NCBI GenBank assembly: GCA_023439505.1
Contig: JAEXNR010000023.1
Span: forward strand, 1 to 64,000
Direction of reading: 5' to 3'
DNA length: 64,000 nt
Source: Bacillota bacterium
GTDB lineage: Bacteria > Bacillota > Clostridia > Lachnospirales > Lachnospiraceae
In this document: piece by piece, positions 33,602-41,727 of the stretch
Numbering within the stretch: position 1 is the first letter of the stretch
Layout of the letters: each line of letters begins with the position of its first letter
Notes under the pieces: generated by a model
Told to the model about the DNA's origin: nothing
Databases searched by the model: none
Seen by the model: the letters and a program-made list of their open reading frames with translations, nothing else
Translations under genes and position numbers: made by a program

Positions 33602-34969
33602 ATGATAAATTATACAAAAACAATTGAACATGTAATGGAAACAGAGGTATTGGTAATCGGCGGCGGCTCGGCAGGTTTTGGTGCCGCGGTGGCGGCGGCA
33701 AGAAACGGTGCGGATACCATCCTGATTGACCGGGCGGGAATGCTTGGAGGTATGGCGACAGCAGGCCTTGTGGGTCCTTTTATGACCTGTTATGACGATG
33801 ATGCGAAAGAGCAGATTGTAAAAGGGATATTTGATGAGCTTTGCGTACGGGCAGAGGAAAAAGGAGGAGCAATTCATCCGTCCAGGGTGGAAGGAATGAC
33901 AAGTTACAGTTCCTATTATGTTCGAAGCCATAGACATGTAACGCCCTTTATGTCAGAGACTCTGGCCATTGTTATGGAGGATATGGTGCTGGAAGCCGGT
34001 GCCAGAATTCTATATAATGTACAGTTTTGTGACTGTATTGTAAAGGATGGTAAAATAGATTATGTACTTGTCAGTATGAAGGATGGAATGACAGCCATAA
34101 AAGCCAAAACCTACATAGATTGTACCGGTGATGCGGATGTAGCCTGTGCCGGAGGAGTTCCTACCTGGCTTGGGGACGAGAAGGATGGTGTCATGCAGCC
34201 GGTAACCATGTTCTTTGAAGTGGGTCATATTGACAGGGAGAAGTTTATCGGTGAGCTGGAGGGCAGAATAAACGAGCTTGGTATACCAGGAGAAAATTGC
34301 TGGTCCTGGTACATAAAAGAGGCTAAGAAAAACGGAGACTGGACATTGGAACGCAACGAAGTGGGTAACTATGAACAACCGGTGGAAGGCCGTTTTAAAA
34401 TCAATACCACACGGATTGCCTATATTGATGCTACCAAAACAGAGGATATTACAAAGGCCTTGATTGCGGGTAGAAAGCAGGTGCAGGAAGTGCTTGCCTT
34501 TTTAAAGAAATATGTCCCGGGATGCTCCGATATTCAATTGCTGCAGGTGGCATCGGCTCTGGGGGTTCGTGAAACAAGACATATTGCAGGCAAATATAAG
34601 CTTACGACGCAGGACATTCTGGCAAGAAAGCACTTTGAAGATGCCATCTGTACCTTTGCCTATGCGATTGATATACACAATTCCGTCGGAGGCGGGGCAA
34701 CCTTTCAACAGGTAAATCAGTATTATACCATTCCCTATCGGTGCCTGGTACCGGAAAACTGCCACAATCTGCTGGTGGCAGGGCGCTGTATCAGCGGCTC
34801 CTCTGAGGCAGCGGCAAGCTACCGGGTAATTCCGGCATGTATTGCTACAGGTCAGGCGGCAGGTACCGCTGCGGCACTGGCGCTTAAGGCTGGTGTGATA
34901 CCGGAAGCGGTGGATATAGAGCTCTTAAGAAAGACATTAACAGAACAGGGAGCGGTAATTAAGGATTAA
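33602..34969 (+). CDS. FAD-dependent oxidoreductase (FAD_oxidored family)
   Basis: 455 aa. ATG 33602 is used; ATG 33635 is possible. The N-terminal dinucleotide-binding motif is VLVIGGGSAGFGAAVAAARNG, followed by an acidic Rossmann end (TILIDRAGMLGGMATAGLVGP). Later TYIDCTGDADVACAGG and, near the C-terminus, LLVAGRCISGSSEAAASYRV and ATGQAAGTAAALA complete the FAD fold. Members oxidise diverse hydroxy or amine substrates. It follows the HExxH gene by 6 bp. Likely step: oxidation of the substrate or product of the hydantoinase-like enzyme (inference). Confidence 0.88.
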   Translation: MINYTKTIEHVMETEVLVIGGGSAGFGAAVAAARNGADTILIDRAGMLGGMATAGLVGPFMTCYDDDAKEQIVKGIFDELCVRAEEKGGAIHPSRVEGMTSYSSYYVRSHRHVTPFMSETLAIVMEDMVLEAGARILYNVQFCDCIVKDGKIDYVLVSMKDGMTAIKAKTYIDCTGDADVACAGGVPTWLGDEKDGVMQPVTMFFEVGHIDREKFIGELEGRINELGIPGENCWSWYIKEAKKNGDWTLERNEVGNYEQPVEGRFKINTTRIAYIDATKTEDITKALIAGRKQVQEVLAFLKKYVPGCSDIQLLQVASALGVRETRHIAGKYKLTTQDILARKHFEDAICTFAYAIDIHNSVGGGATFQQVNQYYTIPYRCLVPENCHNLLVAGRCISGSSEAAASYRVIPACIATGQAAGTAAALALKAGVIPEAVDIELLRKTLTEQGAVIKD

Positions 34970-35029
34970 TCAGGCACTTGCGGCATAGGCTTGTGATAGA
35001 CAACCGGAAGTGCGGAAATGAGGTAGCAT

Positions 35030-36058
35030 ATGAAAGCAGCTGTATTTTATGGAAAAGAGGATTTGAGGATAGAAGAGGCGGCGATACCGGAAATAAAGGA
35101 CGGAGAAATCCTGATCAGGGTACATGCATGCGGTGTCTGCGGTACGGATGTACATATTTATGATGGAGACGAGGGAGCAGCGAAGAGCCCGGCCGGCACG
35201 ATACTGGGACATGAATTTGCAGGAGAAGTAACAGTAGTCGGCAAACATGTTACCAGGATCAAAGTAGGAGACCGGGTATGCGTGGATCCGAATAAGCTCT
35301 GTAATTCCTGTGATTATTGCAGGAGTGGAATCGGGCATTTTTGTGAAAATATGATTGGGATCGGAACAACGGTGAATGGGGGCTTTGCGCAATATTGTGC
35401 CGTACCGGAGGAACAGGCTTATAAGATTTCTGAGAGCATCTCTTATGAAGAGGCGGCTATGTCTGAGCCGGTGGCATGCTGTCTGCACGGTATTGATATG
35501 TGTGATATCAACTGTGGCGATACGGTTGCGGTAATCGGTGGCGGAATGATCGGACTTTTAATGCTGCAGCTGGCTAAGTTAAAAGGTGCGTCAAAACTGG
35601 TGATGGTGGAACCCGTGGAGGAAAAAAGAAAGCTGGCAAAGAAAATGGGAGCTGATTTGACAATTGATCCCTTCCGGGAGGACATAAAAGCCGTATTACA
35701 GGAAAATGGCATAGACCGGATTAACACGGTAATTGAATGTGTGGGAGCCATCCGTACAATAAAGCAGGCCATTGAGATTGCGGGAAAGAAATCCACAGTG
35801 ATGATGTTTGGACTGACAAAACCCGAGGAGGAATTACCGGTTAAGCCCTTTGAGCTATTTAAAAAGGAGATTACCTTAAAAGCATCTTTTATCAATCCCT
35901 ATACACAAAAGCGTGCTGTCGGTCTGATAGAGTCAAAAAAGCTTGACGTCATGTCCATGGTCTGCAAAGTGGCATCCCTGCAGGAACTGAAAGATATTTT
36001 AAGCAGCAGTGAGGCAAGAAGCAAAGGAAAATATATCATCAATCCACAGCTTGATTGA
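35030..36058 (+). CDS. Zinc-dependent medium-chain alcohol dehydrogenase
   Basis: 342 aa, ATG after GAGGTAGC. MDR superfamily: catalytic zinc Cys in VHACGVCGTDVHIY, GHEFAGEV, structural zinc site CNSCDYCRSGIGHFC (C-x2-C-x2-C-x7-C), and the NAD motif VIGGGMIGLLMLQLAK. It is closest in pattern to sorbitol, threonine or galactitol-phosphate dehydrogenases. It oxidises a polyol or hydroxyacid with NAD(P). Last gene of the operon before a strong terminator at 36170. Substrate is not determinable by eye. Confidence 0.9.
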   Translation: MKAAVFYGKEDLRIEEAAIPEIKDGEILIRVHACGVCGTDVHIYDGDEGAAKSPAGTILGHEFAGEVTVVGKHVTRIKVGDRVCVDPNKLCNSCDYCRSGIGHFCENMIGIGTTVNGGFAQYCAVPEEQAYKISESISYEEAAMSEPVACCLHGIDMCDINCGDTVAVIGGGMIGLLMLQLAKLKGASKLVMVEPVEEKRKLAKKMGADLTIDPFREDIKAVLQENGIDRINTVIECVGAIRTIKQAIEIAGKKSTVMMFGLTKPEEELPVKPFELFKKEITLKASFINPYTQKRAVGLIESKKLDVMSMVCKVASLQELKDILSSSEARSKGKYIINPQLD

Positions 36059-36082
36059 TCTCAAACGAAGGATCCTTGATAA

Positions 36083-36265
36083 CATCGGTACCGGGGACAA
36101 CGTACAAAGATTAATTTATCAGGTATATGGAAAGAAATATCAGCATAGCGATTGGGTTTAAATGAAATGGGCTGTTGCGCAACTAACTGGGTTAGTTGCG
36201 CTGCAGCCTTCTTTTTTAACGTATGGATATAACCTGCAATGCCATTTAGATAACCGTTGGATTTC
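36083..36265. repeat. Dispersed A...B repeat unit, diverged copy
   Basis: A diverged motif A (CATCGGTACCGGGGACAACG, from 36083) and motif B (GCAATGCCATTTAGATAACC, from about 36239) flank the operon terminator. Same order and orientation as the unit at 15952-16190, but with unrelated middle sequence. This fills most of the 489-bp gap before the sigma factor gene; the rest (36266-36547) holds no recognised feature besides the AAGGAG ribosome binding site. Confidence 0.45.
36170..36217 (+). terminator. Terminator of the hydantoinase operon
   Basis: GGCTGTTGCGCAACTAAC pairs with GTTAGTTGCGCTGCAGCC (two mismatches, 3-nt loop), followed by TTCTTTTTT. A sister structure with the same outer GGCTGTTGC and AACTAAC elements is at 38910. 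Confidence 0.9.
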
Positions 36266-36547
36266 TTTCCGATAATACAAAACTGATTGATATCATGACA
36301 GGAAGGACGAAAAAAATAATAAAAATGGAGTGAAATGAGTTCATCGACGTATAAAGAAAAAGCTATGGGGATGTCGATAATGGAAGTGAGTATTTCTCAA
36401 GTAGCTGGATGAGAGTTGTGTAAGATAGCAATTCAGTGACAGCTTATGGAATTGGTGACATTAATGAGATTCAAAAATTAATGTATTTTATAATTTAATG
36501 CAATATTTTTTTATTCTATTGGATGTTTTTATAGAAAGGAGATTGCA

Positions 36548-37045
36548 ATGAAAAATATAATAAAACGAAACCAGGAAGATATTAATTATGTTATTGAAAA
36601 ATATTCAGACACCATCTATAAAGTAGCGTTATCTTTAACAAAAGACAGTGAAATTTCAAAAGATATACTCCAGGATGTTTTAATTAAGTATATGTTAGAC
36701 CCCACTTGCTTTAATGGAGATGAACACAAAAAAGCCTGGTTATTACGAGTTACAATAAACGAATGCAAGAAATTCTTTCGAACGATATGGAATAAAAGAA
36801 GAATTCCGTTAGAAGATATTTATTGTTTTAACGATCGGGAAAAGCATGAAGTATTCTATGCTATTATGGATTTACCTAAAAAATATCGTATTATCATGCA
36901 TTTATATTATTATGAAAGATTATCAGTGAAGGATATCAGTAATGCTCTAAATATAAAGGAAAATACGATAATGTCATTATTATATAGAGGCAGAAAAATA
37001 CTAAAAAATATTTTGGAGGTAGAATATGAATATAAACCAATATAA
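36548..37045 (+). CDS. ECF-type RNA polymerase sigma factor
   Basis: 165 aa, ATG after AAAGGAG. Region 2 about 10-75 (YSDTIYKVALSLTKDSEISKD, DILQDVLIKYM, WLLRVTINECKKFFR) and region 4 about 105-160 (MDLPKKYRIIMHLYYYERLS, VKDISNALNIKENTIMSLLYRGR) are the complete two-domain ECF layout. It directs polymerase to promoters in answer to an envelope or extracytoplasmic signal. The next gene overlaps by 20 bp and encodes a one-helix membrane protein, likely the anti-sigma factor. It may control neighbouring envelope genes; a self-recognition promoter was not resolved. Confidence 0.88.
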   Translation: MKNIIKRNQEDINYVIEKYSDTIYKVALSLTKDSEISKDILQDVLIKYMLDPTCFNGDEHKKAWLLRVTINECKKFFRTIWNKRRIPLEDIYCFNDREKHEVFYAIMDLPKKYRIIMHLYYYERLSVKDISNALNIKENTIMSLLYRGRKILKNILEVEYEYKPI

Positions 37046-37766
37046 AGAGTCAATGAATGAGATAGATGTAAAAATATTTACGATAGAAGATTTAATAAAT
37101 AAACATAACAAAACAAGAAGAGAGAAAATAAGAAAAAAGGTCGTAATTCTTATGTTAGGGGGAATATTATTTGTTAACTTTTTATTCTTTTCTATTCATA
37201 GACCGGATATAACAATAACAGCGTTAGCTGCTGAACAGGAATTTTTGTTAAACAATAATTTTATAGATTTTAATTTAAGTGCTACTGCTGTTGATGGTGA
37301 TGCTTCTGATAATAATATAAGTTTTGTTAATAGCGATATTAATTTTATTTGTGAAGGTCGGGGCATTAATTATATAACCTATTCATGTTCTGATGAAAAT
37401 ATTGAACTTAAAAATCGTAAGAATGCTGCTGCCTACTATGTAGAAAATATAGAAATACCAGTAAGTGAATATCATGAACGTTTTAATGAAACAAATATTC
37501 TTTATGGTAGTTATGGTTATGGACAGACCATGGCAAGAATAACAAAATTTGTTGGTAATTCTTATCGTGTAAATTATGAAACTCAAAATGATAAAAGATA
37601 TGGTTTGGTTATGGCTGCTACGGTTGATGATATGGGGAATTTTAAAATAAATGATACAATAATAAAGATCGATATCCACTACAATAACGGAACGATACAA
37701 CATAAAAAGTTAATGATTGAATCTAGTGAAAATGCTTTTATGGCTATAAAAATCAGAATACTGTAA
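37026..37766 (+). CDS. Putative anti-sigma factor, single-pass membrane protein
   Basis: 246 aa, ATG after GGAGGT and overlapping the sigma gene by 20 bp. A short cytoplasmic N-terminus (about 1-40, rich in Lys/Arg) is followed by one membrane helix (KVVILMLGGILFVNFLFF) and an extracellular domain of about 180 residues with no recognised fold. No HxxxCxxC zinc anti-sigma motif is visible. The anti-sigma role is inferred from overlap with the ECF gene and topology. It appears restricted to this two-gene unit. Confidence 0.65.
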   Translation: MNINQYKESMNEIDVKIFTIEDLINKHNKTRREKIRKKVVILMLGGILFVNFLFFSIHRPDITITALAAEQEFLLNNNFIDFNLSATAVDGDASDNNISFVNSDINFICEGRGINYITYSCSDENIELKNRKNAAAYYVENIEIPVSEYHERFNETNILYGSYGYGQTMARITKFVGNSYRVNYETQNDKRYGLVMAATVDDMGNFKINDTIIKIDIHYNNGTIQHKKLMIESSENAFMAIKIRIL

Positions 37767-37998
37767 ATAGCAATAAAATGTGTATATAGAAAGGCAATGC
37801 TCCTTGAAACCGGGAGCGGATTAAAAATCTGCGTATTCTTCCTCAAAATTTGTCTAAAATGGCAATCCTATTGAGCATTTTCACATAAATCATTACACTG
37901 GATATAGCAATGGAAAAGGATAAATTCAATCCGGTTGGGATTGCACCAAGTGCGGTCACCGGATGGTTAACTGGTATCAAGGAAGGGAGAAAAGTATT

Positions 37999-38868
37999 AT
38001 GAATCAGAAGGGATTACAGGCTTTGGTTTTGACCATTGCGCTGGCAATGAGTCTGCTCACCGGCTGCCGTGATGAGGCAGCACCTGCTGCGTCCCAGGTG
38101 AAGGCACTGACCATGGAAAAGGGAGCCGAGGTCAATACTGCGGCATACCTGCTGGATCATTACAAGACTGTCACCTATGCTCAATTAGACTATATAGGCG
38201 GAAATACAATGCATTTGACTTACTATAAGGACGATGACGGAAATTATTGCGCTACAGAAGATGACTCCGGCTATACCGGCTATCGAACAGATTTCTTCGA
38301 TTTCTCCCGGGAAAATGGAAAATCTAAGTATACTGTCTCCGCCTTGAAAGATCTCTATGTCAGCGACTATCTGTTCATGGTGGCAGGCAGCGAGTTTACA
38401 TCCCAGACAACGGATGTCAGCGGCAACCTGGTCTGTGAAACGCAGGCTGATATCAGTCAGGACTATGCTGATCAGCTTTCAGAATCTTGGCCGGCGACCA
38501 CCAAGGACAAGATGGTGACAACGACTGTCTTTGCCGCAGATGATTTCCGTGTTCTGTCCATTGATTTCAGTCTTCTCCGTCCCGACGGCTCGAAATCGAA
38601 GATCGCATCCGGCGTGATGCTCTATGATCAGGAACTGCAGCACACGGATGCAGTACAGAGCTATCTGGACGCAGAAAAATGTACAGTCACCGTACAGATG
38701 GAAGACGGCAGTAACCGTACTGCCAAAATTCCCAAGGGAGAAATCTTTACCTGGGTCTGTGACGACGGATATGCCCTCTATCTGGATAGTATGGGCAAAA
38801 CGCCGGTTCCTGAGGAATCCGATCCGGTACAAAACAACGTAACCCTGTACTGCCTGCCCACAAAATAA
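37999..38868 (+). CDS. Lipoprotein of unknown function
   Basis: 289 aa from ATG 37999 after GAAGGGAG; an upstream ATG at 37963 has no site. Lipobox SLLTGC at residues about 17-22. The mature protein is mostly beta-rich (MHLTYYKDDDGNYCATEDDS, then IDFSLLRPDGSK). No known domain is recognised. It stands alone with a terminator at 38910, and its GC content seems higher than the sigma pair just upstream, suggesting a different history. Confidence 0.65.
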   Translation: MNQKGLQALVLTIALAMSLLTGCRDEAAPAASQVKALTMEKGAEVNTAAYLLDHYKTVTYAQLDYIGGNTMHLTYYKDDDGNYCATEDDSGYTGYRTDFFDFSRENGKSKYTVSALKDLYVSDYLFMVAGSEFTSQTTDVSGNLVCETQADISQDYADQLSESWPATTKDKMVTTTVFAADDFRVLSIDFSLLRPDGSKSKIASGVMLYDQELQHTDAVQSYLDAEKCTVTVQMEDGSNRTAKIPKGEIFTWVCDDGYALYLDSMGKTPVPEESDPVQNNVTLYCLPTK

Positions 38869-38909
38869 ACAATGTAACGTGTATATTGCCTGCCCGGGAA
38901 ATGAAAAGG

Positions 38910-38958
38910 GGCTGTTGCAAAACTAACATTAGATTAGTTGAGCCACAGCCTTCTTTTT
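38910..38958 (+). terminator. Terminator after the lipoprotein gene
   Basis: GGCTGTTGCAA and AACTAA pair with TTAGTT and CACAGCC, followed by TTCTTTTT. It is closely related in sequence to the terminator at 36170. Confidence 0.8.
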
Positions 38959-39049
38959 ATTCTAAGACCCCGCGATAGTGGTGTTTGATCATGGGAAGAT
39001 TTTGAGAAAAGCAATGGAGATAATTATATGGATATACACGATTAAAATA

Positions 39050-39078
39050 TTGTTTTTTCTGAAAAATCGGGTTATGAT
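39050..39078 (+). promoter_or_regulatory. Predicted promoter of the Nudix-like/SDR pair
   Basis: TTGTTT (39050-39055) and TATGAT (39073-39078) with a 17-bp spacer, 54 bp upstream of the start codon at 39132. Confidence 0.5.
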
Positions 39079-39131
39079 GAGAATGTAAATTATGGTTAAT
39101 TTCGTAAATAATGAGAACAGAGGATATCCCA

Positions 39132-40529
39132 ATGAGCCAGATTATTCGTACAGTTATGGAAATCTTAAATTATATTTCAATCATTATCTCCATATTAGGA
39201 ATTCCCTTCACGTTATACAAACTAATTAAGCTGGAAAGGGCAAAGAAGCTGGAGGCGATTCGTGATTTATTCAGAGCCGCCGTAAAATCTCAGGTAAATG
39301 AAGCAAACGAATTCTATTACAGCCAGTATTTTAAATACTATGATGATCTAAAGGATTTTACAATCATAGATGCGGAGTACTACAAGGATATTTTATTTAG
39401 ACACAGCAGCTTTAAACAATTAATTACGCCATCCTTGTATCATTTTCCTTTATTCACATACCATAAATGGCTCTATAGCAAGAATCCGAATTTAACTGTT
39501 TCCATAGGACTTAACATAAATAAGGAAAGTAATAGTATTAATGAACCGGATTCTTTTTTGACCAAACTGAATATCAGTGATTATTTCGAATATCTGTTAT
39601 CGCAAAATTTGAATCTATGGAATGAGATGACCTATGACCTAAACAGCATTCATCGGGAAAATGATCAGTTACAGCTGGGCTTTACCTTGGGGAACTATAG
39701 AAATTATGTAAATCATGGAGAATTACTGCGTACAAAGGGCAAATTCCAATTCAATTACCGTAATAAGAAAATCACCAGACAATTTCATACAATTCTAAAT
39801 GATCAAAGAAATAAAATTGATATGAGAAAAGTCCTTTGTCCGGAAAACTCCTGCATGCCATATGCATCATGCGTGGGGGTTAATGTTATGACAATAATGA
39901 AGACCGGAGAAGGTTATCAGACCATGATACAAAAACGGGGTAGTAATGTGGTGGAAGCACCTAATATGTTTCATGTATCACCTGCCGGAACATTTCAGCC
40001 CCTCAGTGATTTTGACGCAACTTTTATTGAAGAGCAATTTAGTTTTGAATACATCATATTAAGAGAATTTATAGAGGAAATTTTTTCAATGGATGCTGCA
40101 CAGAAAAATACGGTACCAAATCCCTTTGATATTTTTCATGAGAAACTGAAAGGAACCGACTTTGCACCAGGCCCTGTCTTGCTGGATGATCATGACATAA
40201 GTTTGCTAAAGCAAAGAAAATTCACACAAAATAAAAGATTGGAAATTAAAATAACTGCATTTTCCATAGACATGTTAACGCTTAAACCGGAAGTATCCGC
40301 TGTGATCTATATCAAAGAAGAAGCTGTATACGAGAATATCAAAAATTATATCCGCAGCAACTGGGAAGGTAACATTAAGTTATATTATTTGGAATCCAAA
40401 GAGTTTCAGGCTTTCCTGCAGCAATATCTGAATGTGAACTATTTCCTCCCGGTTGGAGGATTAACGTTATTGGAAGGTCTCAATTATTTCTATAGGGAAA
40501 TTAAAGGGGAACAGGAATGGGAAATGTAG
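39132..40529 (+). CDS. Membrane-anchored Nudix-like protein of unknown function
   Basis: 465 aa from ATG 39132, 8 bp after AGAGG; ATG 39111 has no site. One N-terminal membrane helix (about 8-28: ILNYISIIISILGIPFTLYK), then a 240-residue alpha-rich region. A Nudix-like part lies at about 255-465: GVNVMTIMKTGEGYQTMIQK (strands before the Nudix box), FHVSPAGTFQPLS, and REFIEEIFSM, which keeps the REXXEE catalytic helix. The spacing before RE is longer than in the standard Nudix box and the usual Gly after EE is absent, so activity is uncertain. It overlaps the SDR gene downstream by 13 bp. Inner-face or membrane-tethered hydrolase acting on a nucleotide compound is a possible role (inference). 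Confidence 0.55.
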   Translation: MSQIIRTVMEILNYISIIISILGIPFTLYKLIKLERAKKLEAIRDLFRAAVKSQVNEANEFYYSQYFKYYDDLKDFTIIDAEYYKDILFRHSSFKQLITPSLYHFPLFTYHKWLYSKNPNLTVSIGLNINKESNSINEPDSFLTKLNISDYFEYLLSQNLNLWNEMTYDLNSIHRENDQLQLGFTLGNYRNYVNHGELLRTKGKFQFNYRNKKITRQFHTILNDQRNKIDMRKVLCPENSCMPYASCVGVNVMTIMKTGEGYQTMIQKRGSNVVEAPNMFHVSPAGTFQPLSDFDATFIEEQFSFEYIILREFIEEIFSMDAAQKNTVPNPFDIFHEKLKGTDFAPGPVLLDDHDISLLKQRKFTQNKRLEIKITAFSIDMLTLKPEVSAVIYIKEEAVYENIKNYIRSNWEGNIKLYYLESKEFQAFLQQYLNVNYFLPVGGLTLLEGLNYFYREIKGEQEWEM

Positions 40530-41431
40530 TGATTACCGGTGCAAATGGATTTATTGGACGATGGTTGGCAACGGAATTTAATCATAGGGGATTTAAGGTA
40601 TACGCCATTATTCACAAATATGATGAAAATGCAGTCTATCTAAATCAGCTGCCCAATGTGACGATGATAAACTGTGATCTGGACCGTATAGAATCTTTGG
40701 AGGCGGCTATCCCCGATGATGATATTGACCTTGTCTACCATCTTGCATGGGCCGGATCAACGGGCGCCCTAAAGGGAGACTATCAGGTTCAACTGGCTAA
40801 TACGAAACAAGCCTGCGATATGGCTTTGCTTGCAAACAAAAAACATTGTAAGAAATTTATTTGCACCGGCTCTATTGCAGAACTATTGCTGTCAGATGAA
40901 AAAAATTATTCTTTGTTTGATTTGGGCATCATATACGGAATTCAAAAAGATTCTACATACCGTCTGTTAAAATGTATTTGTAATAATCTGCAGATGGAAT
41001 TCATTTGGGCAAGATTAACCAGCATCTATGGACCATTTAATACTTCCGGAAATCTTATGTGCTATGTATTAGAAAGCATAAGAAAGGGAGTTCGCCCGGT
41101 TTTCACCAAATCAGAGCAAATATTTGACCTGATGTATGTGGAAGATACGGTATATGCGTTATATCTTCTGGGAATCAGTGATCTGTCAAGGGATAATTAT
41201 CTGATTGGCAGCGGCAGTCCCAGAGCGCTGAAAGATTATTTGCTGTTTTTGCAGGAACTGATCAGGGAATATGGAACGATTGGTATTGGTGAGAGGGATA
41301 AGAAAGACTTGTATTATCACAGTGACTGGTTTGATACTACAGCGTTGGTAACAGATACGGGATTCCATACAAGAATTCCTTTTGAGGCAGGGATTCAAAA
41401 GACCTTGGACTGGTTCCTTGGTTCTGCATAA
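40517..41431 (+). CDS. NAD-dependent epimerase/dehydratase (extended SDR)
   Basis: 304 aa, ATG 40517 inside the end of the Nudix-like gene. N-terminal NAD motif ITGANGFIGRWLA (GxxGxxG), the acidic residue region MINCDLDRIES, YHLAWAGS (equivalent to the HxAA segment), the catalytic Tyr/Lys in YGIQKDSTYRLLK and the late substrate-binding part YVEDTVYALYLLGIS. Most relatives act on nucleotide-sugars. Neighbour: overlapping Nudix-like gene, suggesting a joint pathway on a nucleotide or nucleotide-sugar substrate. No glycosyltransferase is in the window. Confidence 0.85.
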   Translation: MGNVVITGANGFIGRWLATEFNHRGFKVYAIIHKYDENAVYLNQLPNVTMINCDLDRIESLEAAIPDDDIDLVYHLAWAGSTGALKGDYQVQLANTKQACDMALLANKKHCKKFICTGSIAELLLSDEKNYSLFDLGIIYGIQKDSTYRLLKCICNNLQMEFIWARLTSIYGPFNTSGNLMCYVLESIRKGVRPVFTKSEQIFDLMYVEDTVYALYLLGISDLSRDNYLIGSGSPRALKDYLLFLQELIREYGTIGIGERDKKDLYYHSDWFDTTALVTDTGFHTRIPFEAGIQKTLDWFLGSA

Positions 41432-41475
41432 GCAATCAATTCAGTATGCGGTCAATGTATTATAAGAATATGTGG

Positions 41476-41727
41476 TTATCCAATTTTGGCTTTTAATTCA
41501 CGATATCTTTTATCAAAGATATCATGAACTCTTTCAACTTCATCTGAATTTAATTCATCATTTTTTTGCGGCTATAAAATATCCTTTTTAATATCCTTCA
41601 CATCAATTTGTTAAATACCTACAGCATCCTTCAAATCATTTACATCAGTGCGTAAAAAGGGTAAAATCAACTACATCATAATCAACACCTAATGCTCTGT
41701 AACACCTAAAAGCTGTATGACTTGTCT
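41476..41727 (-). pseudogene. Degenerate coiled-coil protein fragment
   Basis: On the minus strand one frame ends with DELNSDEVERVHDIFDKRYR then ELKAKIG and a stop at 41478-41476. Upstream pieces in the same style (DVNDLKDAVGI, then DVKDIKKDIL) are interrupted by in-frame stops, and SHTAFRCYRALG lies in another phase. It looks like a decayed gene for a small coiled-coil protein next to the XRE gene's 3' end. Confidence 0.4.

Noticed and set aside
38905..38960. Insertion-sequence terminal repeat (GGCTGTTGCAAA resembles IS6-type ends)
   Set aside because: The sequence is one arm of a Rho-independent terminator and no transposase or paired end is nearby.
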